From Rhabditophanes sp. KR3021 (lineage: Eukaryota > Nematoda > Chromadorea > Rhabditida > Alloionematidae): a stretch of DNA of 64,000 bases. Under the pieces are notes generated by a model that saw only the letters and a list, made by a program, of their open reading frames with translations, ran no database searches and had not been told where the DNA came from. Position 1 is the first letter of the stretch, and each line of letters starts with the position of its first letter. Position numbers and translations under genes: made by a program. Positions 35,582 to 44,984 of this stretch are shown in pieces. Location: the NCBI GenBank assembly GCA_963281155.1, contig CAUJLY010000006.1, positions 8,804,001 through 8,868,000 of the forward strand. The letters are read 5' to 3'.

Positions 35582-35675
35582 TTAGAGACCTTTTCAAATC
35601 TCATTCCAAAATTTGCTGACAGAATTCATATAGAATCCTGAACGCATACTAACCTCAAACTGGGTTTTTTAAACC
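35582..35675 (-). ncRNA. Spliced leader (SL) RNA gene, copy 2
   Basis: The leader (35675-35654, 22 nt) is identical to copy 1 and is followed by the same GTTAGT donor. The first stem is CAGGATTC-TATAT-GAATTCTG, the Sm site AAATTTTGGA is unchanged, and the 3' stem is GAGATTT-GAAA-AGGTCTC (35602-35585) with a GNRA-type tetraloop. The 3' stem differs from copy 1 at several positions yet keeps its pairing: copy 1 has one mismatch, copy 2 none. This argues for a functional RNA rather than a random duplication. The two copies are 1,937 bp apart in the same orientation. Confidence 0.9.
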
Positions 35676-35712
35676 GTCTTAGTCTGTTTTACTCGGCCTT
35701 TTATAGGTGACT
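35676..35712 (-). promoter_or_regulatory. Conserved proximal element of SL RNA copy 2
   Basis: The counterpart of 33739-33775. Within 37 bases most positions match, including CAGACTAAGAC directly before the leader and the CTATA core about 25-30 bases upstream. Confidence 0.6.
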
Positions 35713-36130
35713 ATGCGAAAGTCGGAAGTAGGACATTCTGCTAACACATAAAGACACACCTACTATATATCTATGCATACATAATAGTTAAATTGAAACA
35801 TATAAATTCTCTGGATAAAGACATATGCTACCAACTTTACTATTTCAACATCTTCTTGTTCACAACCTTTATTTTGAACTGATAAATAACAAAACAATCT
35901 TGGTTATAAAAATATTATATGCGTAATTGCTTTAATGGAAGAGTAAGTTAAATAATCGGAGGATTCCAATGTAAAGTATCAGCTCTTTGTAATTTATGCT
36001 TGATAAAATGACTAATATCTCAGTTATTAAGATCTTCTTGAAATCAGCTAAAGACATTTACGATAAGAGTACTTAATTTATTATGAATATGTTGAAATTA
36101 AGGGATCAGTTTTAAAAGACGAAATTCTAT
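35713..36130. other. Intergenic
   Basis: About 420 bases of AT-rich DNA between SL RNA copy 2 and the LRR relic; nothing recognised. Confidence 0.35.
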
Positions 36131-36965
36131 TTACTCTTCCCGAGCGATAATAACCTTTAGGAGAGTTCCTTGAATCCATCTTTCGTATAATTTGCATTCT
36201 AGTGGGTTATCAGAATGTATATAAATATTTGCTTTGGAGAAGCTACTATATTTTAGAACCAAATTTTTTAATTTGGGACAGTTGTTATCGTTAAATATAT
36301 TATGACTACTTGTTTTTTATGCATAATTTTTATAATGTATTTCGTTTAATTGAATAATCGATTCTGTACTTTCATTATCAAAAACTTAAGCATAATCTAA
36401 GATGCAAAAGTAATCCGAGATTTTCAGGAAGTGAGAATTCAATTTTGCCAGTACACCGTAAATAAAGTATTTCCAAAGATTCAGGAGGTAATTGATATCA
36501 TAAGTTTGAAGTGTCGCTTCTTTTATCATTAATTCTTTCAGATTCGAAAAACATTTTTGCCAGGTTCTGATTTTGCTGGAAAATGCTCTCCTAGGTGTTT
36601 GTGAAGCACTTCTGTTCTTCTCTCCATTTCCTTTGGACATTAGACTGGTAGAAAAATAACTTTATTCAAGTAAAATAGCTTCATCATATTAGGATAAACA
36701 TCGATATAGATAGAATATAAATCTACATAATAAATTATAAATATGCATATTATTACTATGTTAATAATATAACAGTTTTGTAAAATCATCAAAAGAAATT
36801 AATAAATGGAAAATAGTCAATGTAGCAGAAAGAGGGAGTAAAGAGTGATCTATTTTGAATTCTCCATAATAATCAGACGTTAAACTTTCCTTGAAAGAAA
36901 CTATTTTTAAATTTGTAAAATATTTAAAACCTGTGCATTCTTTTAAATTATATATGTTGTAAAGC
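36131..36965 (-). pseudogene. Decayed F-box/LRR-type gene fragment
   Basis: Three separate LRR-like coding blocks lie on the minus strand in different frames. From about 36965: LKECTGFKYFTNLKIVSF ... DHSLLPLSATLTIFHLLIS. From about 36575: CFSNLKELMIKEATLQTYDI, which jumps frame to QLPPESLEILYLRCTGKIEF and SLPENLGLLLHLRLC. At 36300-36131: CPKLKNLVLKYSSFSKANIY ... GTLLKVIIAREE and a stop. The alternation of LPPESLEILYL with SLPENLGLLL is the nematode F-box/LRR style. No N-terminal F-box, start codon or splice pattern reconnects the blocks. It resembles the C-terminus of the 28-30.5 kb gene in type, not obviously in sequence. Confidence 0.5.
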
Positions 36966-37475
36966 CTGCAAAATATGGATATCAAAATCAACAGCTTTCT
37001 GTTCACAATTAACTAAAAAATTACTTTTTTTTGTAGAAATCAACGATCCCTGATAGATACTATAAAAAGTCCTTTTATATGGAAATTAAAACGTAACCTT
37101 TTATTTATTTTTTTGGTTGGATATATAGTATTCATGATCTGATTCTTATGCATCCATTTGTCTGATCCTATACATTTATTCTCTTTGTTTGATCATCATA
37201 TGTACTTAATTTCTTTGTCTGATTATGTCATATTCACAAATTATGACAATAATGATCTAAGTCTCATACAAACTAAAAGGATTGTTCTTTGTTGAACAAT
37301 CGAGAATTTGTGTCAAATTTATTAATAGCTTAAAAAAATAAATTTATTTCAAATATATAGACAGTATAAAAAGCTATTTTTGAGTCCAAGACCTGTATCT
37401 TATATTTGGGTTAAAATATATTATTTGTAGTTTAGCTGAGATATCGTATAGAACATTACATTTTTATTCGACATG

Positions 37476-38664
37476 TTAATCAGAGTCTTGATTAATTAAT
37501 TGTGCATCGTCTAACCCGATTGAGATCAATGTTTCTTCTGTACCCGAACCATCTAGATGTAATTCTTGTTTGCGATATCTGTCAAACAGAGCATTTCTGT
37601 TTGGTGAGATTAATGCTAGTGAAATGAAGGAAATCATTGTTAGTTCGATGATTGTGATAAAGTTGCAAGTGACTAAAATTAATGGACATTATTGTAGTTG
37701 CAATTTAGCTAACTTACATTTAGCTAAGTCTTTTGGATTTAATAAAGGCCCGCATTGAAAGATTCCTGTACGCATCAAGACATTATCAAATATTAAAGGT
37801 TGTTGTGCAGAAAAGAATAACAATGAAATGTCAACAATTCTAAAGATGATTATGAAACCATAGTCTTGTAATTGATGTCTCACTAATCTTGCTAATGTAT
37901 GTATTCCAAAAATTGCAGATAACAAAGATACCAGCGTGATGATGTCTCCTAATTTAATCCAACTACAAACAAATCATTATTAAAGACCAATAATTAAAAA
38001 TCATATCTTACCTATTAGCATCTTCTCTTAGCTCAGCTAATAGCACAACTTGAACAAAAAATATGATTGCTCTAATAATTGGTGCTTGGAGAACCATAAT
38101 CTCAAGTATTCTGATTTTACTAGCTGTTGGGCTAATACTTGGTAAGAAACATGGAAACAGGCAGCAAAACGGAGGATTGTTTAAATGTAACTGAGTTCCG
38201 ATGTGATTTAGTCGTTCGGTCAAATGTTTTCTTGGGCCTGATAATTGTCTAATGAGAGCAGTTAACATGAATAGGCATAACAAAAAGTAAAGTAATCCAA
38301 GTGAAGACATGATTGTTGCTGATCGTGGAGACAACATTCCTGTCAAACAACATATGCATGTAACTGGGAGCAAAGAAGTCAAAAAGACTAATTGGCCTTG
38401 TCGACTTTCGAAAGAAATATACTTAAAGATATGATACATTTGGGTTCCAGAAATTGCAAAAACTATGGAAGTTGAGATACAAGCAACTGTTAAAGCGGCA
38501 ATATATCCTCCTGTCATGTGAGTCAGAAAGATAGACGCTGGTGGTTGATCGTGCAAATCAGGAAACCCGTATTCTGTACAGTTGATTTTTACCAAATCTG
38601 GATTAATTAATGTCAAAATTATACGGAATATTTTAGCTATAGCATCTTCAAATGTATCCAACAT
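37476..38664 (-). CDS. Organic solute transporter alpha (OST-alpha/TMEM184 family)
   Basis: A seven-TM transporter subunit for sterol/bile-acid-like solutes at the plasma membrane. Exons 38664-38012, 37962-37718 and 37672-37476, introns 49 and 45 nt, summing to exactly 364 codons. Helices: GGYIAALTVACISTSIVFAI, GQLVFLTSLLPVTCICCLTG, TIMSSLGLLYFLLCLFML, IIRAIIFFVQVVLLA, IITLVSLLSAIFGIHTLARL and FITIIELTMISFISLALISP. The Cys-rich CCLFPCFLP after the fourth segment and the LVFLTSLLPVTCI helix are family marks. The track of exon 2 into exon 3 (NPKDLAKF|TCNFITIIE) confirms the last splice. The tail is acidic and Asp-rich. C. elegans has three such genes (osta-1 to osta-3); which one this matches cannot be said. 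Confidence 0.88.
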
Positions 38665-40825
38665 AACTTAAGTAATATCTATAAATAAGAGAATATAAAT
38701 TAAATCAAATTGTAGTATAATAAAAGTAAAGTAAAATATAGGATATCATGTCTGAATGCATATATGTGTAAGTAAAGAGAATGCTAAAAGAATAAAAGTA
38801 ATTTAAAAATTAAAAAGCAAATAGTACTAAAAATGATATTTAGGTATATTATGTCTTATTTTTGTACTCAATAGAAAGCTGTGTAAATACAGCTAACGAC
38901 ATAATCATAAATGTATAGTTACAAAGGTATGAGTGAAAAGTGTCTTGAGAAAAGTACTATTTGATAGAGAGCTGAAGTAAAGCAAGTTTTAAGTGTACAC
39001 AGTCAAACCTGAACTTCAATAGATGTAAGTTTGTGCTTAGTTTACGGAAATCATTTTTTCTAAAAAATTGTTATGGTTTGGTGATTCTTTTCGACGACGT
39101 CCAAATCAACGAAAGATGTACATAGTTAGGGACTTGATTTTTTCAGGTGTGAAATAGTATTAAAAAGCTTTAAAATATGATTTTATGCGTGATCATAAAT
39201 TTGTACAAAGGAATTGATGATTCAATACATACAGATGACTAATTTTAAAAACATGGATTGTCCTTATCAAAATTGCTACGCACAAATTTTAATTATCTGT
39301 AAATGTGTATATTTCATTACAATAAACATTAAATATTATTTCTAAAGACCACGTTTTTGTATTTATCTAAACACATTTATTACTTTAAAAAATACAAGTA
39401 CACCATATAAATATGTTTTAGGAATGGATTTGCGAATAGTGTATAAGAACACATTTACTTGATATTATTATATACATATAAGATGGCTGCTTTTTAGTTG
39501 TAAGTAGTAATAGGATGGGTTGTGACAAAACATTCAAATAAAGTGAAAGTAATAAGTTAGTAACGCATCGTTGACAATTAAACTGCTTTGATAGCCGCAT
39601 TAAAAAAGTTCATGTGATGATATCGAAACTATTTAAAGTAAAATTGTAAATATTTAATCTTACTCGGTTACAACAAGCAAAGTCAATTGTAATGTTTAAA
39701 ATCATTAGCCCAAAATAATAGTAGGACATAAATATAGCGTATCTCCTTTGACACAACCAGTTATGATGCGATATAAATTGGCTTAGATCTATGAATCATT
39801 CTATTGTTGATTCAAGGCGTATGCGTAATAATGAAGAAAAATGGAAAATTATTCTTGATACGGGAAATATTATGTTGATTAAATATATTTTAGTCCTGTG
39901 TAGTCAATAACTGTATACAGAAGCACTAAAAGTTATTATAGTGTAAGGCTGAGTTCATAAAAACAAAAATATGTATTAAAATAAATAAGCACAATTTTGA
40001 AATACTTGTGTGATTCAGCATAGTATTATCGTCCAACGCCTTATATGCCATGTAGTAAGATACGGAAGTTCTTTGAATATTAAATGCCGGAGAGTTCAAA
40101 AGAAATTGATATTTAAAATAATAACGTATTTACATAACAGGCTCTTAATTTTTAGTGTAGTATTATTCATTTGATGTGCTTCGATTATCCAGAATTTTTT
40201 AACCCATACAGATATTATGAAACGCGTCATAAATTCAACTTGAGTCAATTTAAGAGATAAATCTTCTGAATGTTCTTCAAAAGTAAAAAATAAATTGCAT
40301 TTTATTATTAAATTTTCAAATTAAAATTTATAATGCCTGCCATACATCAAAAATGAACAGACATTTCTCAATATAAAGTCTTTTATCATCTTGCATCATC
40401 GGCAATTTCAATGCTAAAAAGTGTATTTTTGAACTATATTATACAAATATAAACACAGAGACCATTCACTTCATTCGTATTACGAAACAAAGATAAACTA
40501 TTCATGCCGTGTGCTAAAAATTAAAACGCGCACTACAACAAATAATATTAATTAACTGAATAATATAAATAACAAAGTTACGGCTGAATGTGTCTGCTAT
40601 AAATGGTACTATTTTACAATATACGTATGTACACTCTATTTCTCACACACTAATTTTACTGAGAAGCCATAGGTATATTTGGCATATTCAGTTCTGAATT
40701 AGAATATCACTTATTTACTATTTTGCTTTGCACCTTTGCCAGGCCTGAGCATAAGTGGAATTTGCATTACTTTTATTATTTACTAGTTTGCAATATTTTT
40801 ATTAATTTAGAAAACTTGGCTAATT
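38665..40825. other. Divergent intergenic region
   Basis: About 2.2 kb between OST-alpha (minus) and the TTC39-like gene (plus). AT-rich; the 60-codon ORF at 39418-39600 has no support. No RNA gene or repeat recognised. Confidence 0.4.
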
Positions 40826-43800
40826 ATGGACAAACCAGCGAAATCTGACGCTTTGTCGAATCAAAAGCGTAATTCTATTTATGAAGATGCCGAGGAAGGT
40901 ACACCTGAGTTGCATAGGTAATTATTTAACACTTTTAAACAACACCCTGATATTATTTAGCATTTTTACACTATTGGAAACATTTAAAGATACAAAGTTG
41001 GCATTACATTTGTTCATGAACAATAAATTCGAAGAAGCTGAAGAAAAGCTAATTTCAAAGAGCGATAAAAGTATCTATCATGCACTTGGATTTGGTGTCA
41101 TTTTATTCATTAAGTCCATGATGACATGTGAAAGAAAAGATCTCGAAACAGCAGCAGAAGCTTGTAAGAAGAGTGTGTCTATAATTGAGAAGTATAGAGC
41201 AAAGAATGTTTTCTTAAATCCAATGTCATGGTTATCCAATTCAAATAAGAATTTGACAGACGATCAAATTCATGCAGAATTATGCTACGCGGAAACTTTG
41301 TTGTTAAAGGCTGTTTTAGCTTTCTTTACGGATGAAACCTTTTCAAGTTTTATCAAAGGAGCACTAAAGGTGAATACCTGTCATTCTATTTATAGGTAAG
41401 CAAAGAAGACAAGTTCCGGTCTGATGACTTAGTAAATGATAAATAAATATATGTGATGTAACGATAAGTATATATTACGCGGATTTTTACTTATAGAGAG
41501 TGTTACAAAATTATCAATACTACTCAGTGGGAAGAAAGAGATGCGGTGGTAAGGGAGCAATTTGAAGCGGGAACAAGGATGGGTATCGGAATATTTAACA
41601 TGATGATATCCATTATGCCAGCCAAGATATTAAAGCTTCTCGAGTTTTGCGGCTTTTATGGAAACAAAGTAAGTAGTAAAGATAAAAAGATAGTATTTAT
41701 TTAAAATGGTCTATTGAATTAAGAATATCGAATAATGTTTGTTATTGGTTTTTGTCTGCAAATTAGTTGCGAACAGATCCTAAGAAAACAACACACACAG
41801 CTTTTTCATTTGTCTTAGTGTCGAAGAGTTGCCAGTTAACTTGGACGTCAACGTTGGGATATTCAGGGCGAATTGGTACTCCTTGAATGTACGTTTGAGT
41901 GTCTCCGACTGTTAATGGGCATTTTAAATTTCCTGTTACACATGCATCCTCGTTTTCTAAGTGGAATTCGACAAATGACGTATCTAGCTTAGCTTTAACA
42001 GCTACTTTTAATCCGTCAGCAGCAGCAGCTAAATAACCATAAATTAGATTTATATGTAAATGTGCCAACTTACTAGGTTTAAAAACAATTTTAAGTAATG
42101 GCTCTTCTCCGCTTGACAAAACACACTTGCCATCTTCAATTTTGCAATTAGATTCAACTCCAACGATTTCGTATTTGGAATTACAATTTTTAAAATTAAT
42201 TGGGTTGAATTCTGCAGCGCTTGAGATAGAGCCAGCAATAGCTGTGATAATCAAAAGGGTAAATAAATGGGAAACCATATTTCTCGAATGAAATAAAAGC
42301 TATCAAAGGGTTCTTTTAAACACTTTAAAGAAGGGTGTTTCCTAAAAGTTGCCGTCTGGGATGATTGATCCAGACTTAGCATTGTCAGCAAATGTCAAGG
42401 TTTCGAATGGCATTTCAAGATATCGTCTTTTCCTCACAAAAATATGATATATCGCTTGTTGATAAGGTGAAAGTAAGAGCTTTTTACTTAAATCTGTAAA
42501 CACAAACTTGAATCAAATAGTGCCGCAAGATTGTGTAAAAATGTTCTAAAAACGTTGCCATCGCACAATATAGATCAAAAGACGCACATTCTAAATCGAA
42601 AGAGATGTATTCTATTGAATCAAAGATGTATATGTTATTAAATCAAAGGAGGTTTATTTTATAAAATCAAAGGATGCTTATTTTATTTAACAAAAGTTTA
42701 ACAATTTAATTTTCAACTGATCCGAGGAAGACGATGCATACGGCAGCTTCCTTAGTTTCATTGTCGAAAAGTTGCCAGTTGACTTGGACTCCAACATTTG
42801 GGTATTCTTCGCGAATGTTGACTCCTTGGATGTACTGTTGAGTTTCCCCGGGGGTTAATGGGCATCTCACGTTTCCAGACAAGCAGGCATCGTTGTTATC
42901 CAGAGTGAAGTCGACGAAAGAAGAATCAAGCTTAGCCTTCACTCCAGCAGTTAATCCAAGGGCAGCGTTGTCTAAAAATATGTTTAAACTTATTAAGCCT
43001 TTCTTTACTTACTTGGTCTGAAGGTGATCTTGAGAAGAGGGCTTTGTCCATGTTTGAAAATACATTTGTCGTCAACGTAGTTGCAAGTAGATTCTACCTT
43101 AACAACTTCATACTTTGACTTGCAATTCTTAAAATGGACATTTGACCAGACGCGTTCAGGGTAACAATTGACGGTGATAGCACAAATTGCCAAAACAAAG
43201 ATAATATTGCTGCAGCTTGTCATCATAACAAAAGTGGAGTAATTTAAATGCCAATGAGTAGATATATATACCTACTTGACAATGCATTTCTTTGCCATAC
43301 CTTTGAATATATTTTCAATAATTCATCTTCTTCATCTTCTGTTTCTAACAAAAAAGTATGATACATTTGTTTAATTAACTCACCAAGACCTCAACAATCA
43401 CCAAATTATCACCGACAATAACCATTAATTTGATTAGATCTCTTTTACCTTCCAATATTTTTTACTATCAACCTAAGAATGATTTATTTTAGGAGTTTGG
43501 GATGAACGAACTTACTCAGGCAAGTAAAATGACAGAAACAATAAGACAACCGATGGCTTGTATTTATTTGTTAGGTTGGGAATTGATAGGATCATTTGTG
43601 TTAGGTAGCGGGCAATGCGATTTCGCTTTCTGTGAAAGATTACTTGATCCTCTGTTGTCCGATTATCCGGATGGTGCCATTATTCTATTTTTGAAAGGAA
43701 GATACTATTTGATACGAGGAGATGTTGATAATGCTATACATTTTTATAACAAAAGTATCAAAGTTCAAGATTCTTACAAACAATTTCACCACATCTGTTA

Positions 43801-44503
43801 TTGGGAACTTTTATTCGCCTTTTCTTTCTTACAACAATGGGATAGAGCGGCTCATAACACGAAAAAGTTGCTAGATGAATCAAAGTGGTCGAAGTGTGTT
43901 TATACTTATTTGATGGCAATTTTAATCAACGCCGACAAAAAAGTTGACAAACGGAAGGAAACAGTTGCGTTGTTGGCAAATAAAGTTGGGAAACTGAGAT
44001 TAAGAATAGCAGGCAAAAGCATACCTGTCGAAAAGTTTTGTGAGAAAAAAGCAGCTCGTTACTTAAAAACAGGCTCATTTATGTTGTCTCATTATGAGTT
44101 TTTTTATTTTTGGCACGCTTTCAACATCTTGAATTCCAATCAAAGACAAATAAGATTAATTTTAAATGACATCGAGGCAACATCAAAACAAGTGGTTGAG
44201 GAAAAGGAAGTTGACGTGAATGATCAATGTCTGTATTATTTTTTGACTGGAGTTTGTTACAGGGTTCTTGGACAAATTGAGGATGCCAATAGTGCTTTCA
44301 ACTTCGTCATTTCAAATGAGTCAGTCTTAACAGATTCCTTTTATTTGGTTCCAAATGCAACGTATGAGTTAGCGTTACTCCGTAGAGACTCTGGAAATTC
44401 AGAGCAATGTGACGTCTTGCTAAAGAAAGCCTTAATTTATCGTGGATATTCACTAGAAACACGGCTTCATCTTAAAATTCATAATATTGCGTCATATCTC
44501 TAA
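40826..44503 (+). CDS. TTC39/IML2-family tetratricopeptide protein, with nested genes in intron 3
   Basis: Exons: 40826-40917, 40961-41395, 41497-41668 and 43493-44503; introns are 43, 101 and 1,824 nt. The start at 40826 (MDKPAKSDALSNQKRN) follows a splice acceptor AATTTAG about 16 bases upstream. Helical repeats include LALHLFMNNKFEEAEEKLIS, SIYHALGFGVILFIKSMMTC and LLAFSFLQQWDRAAHNTKKL-type segments, and the family block GTRMGIGIFNMMISIMPAKI (20 residues) followed by LKLLEFCGFYGNK, matching G.xFNL.iSllPxkilKlLeFxGFxGd. About 570 aa, the usual TTC39 length. The family is linked to lipid droplet or lipoprotein traits; the biochemistry is unknown. The third intron contains two minus-strand ML-domain genes. 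Confidence 0.88.
41763..42278 (-). CDS. Secreted ML-domain (NPC2/MD-2-like) lipid-binding protein, copy A
   Basis: Signal peptide MVSHLFTLLIITAIAGSISS; the mature domain has the ML layout: INFKNCNSKYEIVGVESNC, then KCVLSSGEEPLLKIVFKP, FVEFHLENEDACVTGNLKCP, YIQGVPIRPEYPNVDVQVNW, and the end ACVVF-like KAVCVVFLGS. Six conserved Cys suit three disulfides. A 45-nt GT-AG intron (42073-42029) splits FKP|TAAADGLK; being a multiple of three without a stop, it can also be read through. About 156 aa after splicing. It lies antisense inside the TTC39-like intron with copy B. It would bind sterols or other lipids in the extracellular or lysosomal lumen. Confidence 0.88.
   Translation of the reverse strand: MVSHLFTLLIITAIAGSISSAAEFNPINFKNCNSKYEIVGVESNCKIEDGKCVLSSGEEPLLKIVFKPSKLAHLHINLIYGYLAAAADGLKVAVKAKLDTSFVEFHLENEDACVTGNLKCPLTVGDTQTYIQGVPIRPEYPNVDVQVNWQLFDTKTNEKAVCVVFLGSVRN
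42571..42700. repeat. Degenerate 21-24-bp tandem repeat with AATCAAAG cores
   Basis: Cores GATCAAAAG (42573), AATCGAAAG (42594), AATCAAAG (42618, 42641, 42665) and AACAAAAG (42689) are spaced 21, 24, 23, 24 and 24 bp. It lies downstream of ML copy B and upstream of ML copy A, so could act on copy A. The core resembles the TCF/LEF site (A/T)(A/T)CAAAG. Confidence 0.6.
42706..43226 (-). CDS. Secreted ML-domain (NPC2/MD-2-like) lipid-binding protein, copy B
   Basis: A tandem paralogue of copy A. Exon 1 (43226-43013) gives signal peptide MMTSCSNIIFVLAICAITVN and VHFKNCKSKYEVVKVESTC; a 41-nt intron (43012-42972) falls at the same position as in copy A (RP|NNAALGLTAGVKAKL). Exon 2 (42971-42706) holds FVDFTLDNNDACLSGNVRCP, LTPGETQQYIQGVNIREEYP, VGVQVNWQLFD and AVCIVFLGSVEN. 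All six ML cysteines are kept. A TATA-like TATATATAT sits at about 43261-43269 on the minus strand, 35-45 bases upstream of the ATG. About 159 aa. Confidence 0.9.
43259..43272 (-). promoter_or_regulatory. TATA-like box of ML copy B
   Basis: The minus strand reads AGGTATATATATCT about 35-45 bases upstream of the ATG, giving a very short leader if used. Confidence 0.4.
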
Positions 44504-44984
44504 TCATCATATAAATATTATGTCAATAAAATAAACTAAATTGTACGATTTTTATTACAAACAATTTATAAAGTTGTGCCAATATCCTTATTTATACACA
44601 TTTATGCATATATTCATAGGTCAAAGCTCATTAATATTAAAAAACATTTCTTTTTAATAGTTGTCATAATAAATAACAATCCACAGGAAAGGAAATAAGG
44701 ATATATTGTTTGCTTTAAAGTAATTATTTATTTCTTCTAATATATTTTACAAAAGATACATAATTATCTGGATACATTTTTACTATAAAAAAGTATTTTG
44801 ATGACAAATTCAAGTCGTATGTGAAAGTAAATATAATGACATGAGAAAGGTCTAAAAATAACATTTCCGTGTAATTATCTGAACTTATTTTGATGAGTTT
44901 ATATAAATGTTGTCCATACAGATCAACAAGTCACAACATGTTTTTAGTACATTTTGCTTTGAGGGAGTAGTTTTGTTTGGTTAG
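44504..44984. other. Convergent 3' flanks
   Basis: About 480 bases. AATAAA occurs shortly after the TTC39-like stop (CAATAAAATAAAC near 44524). Nothing else was seen. Confidence 0.4.
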
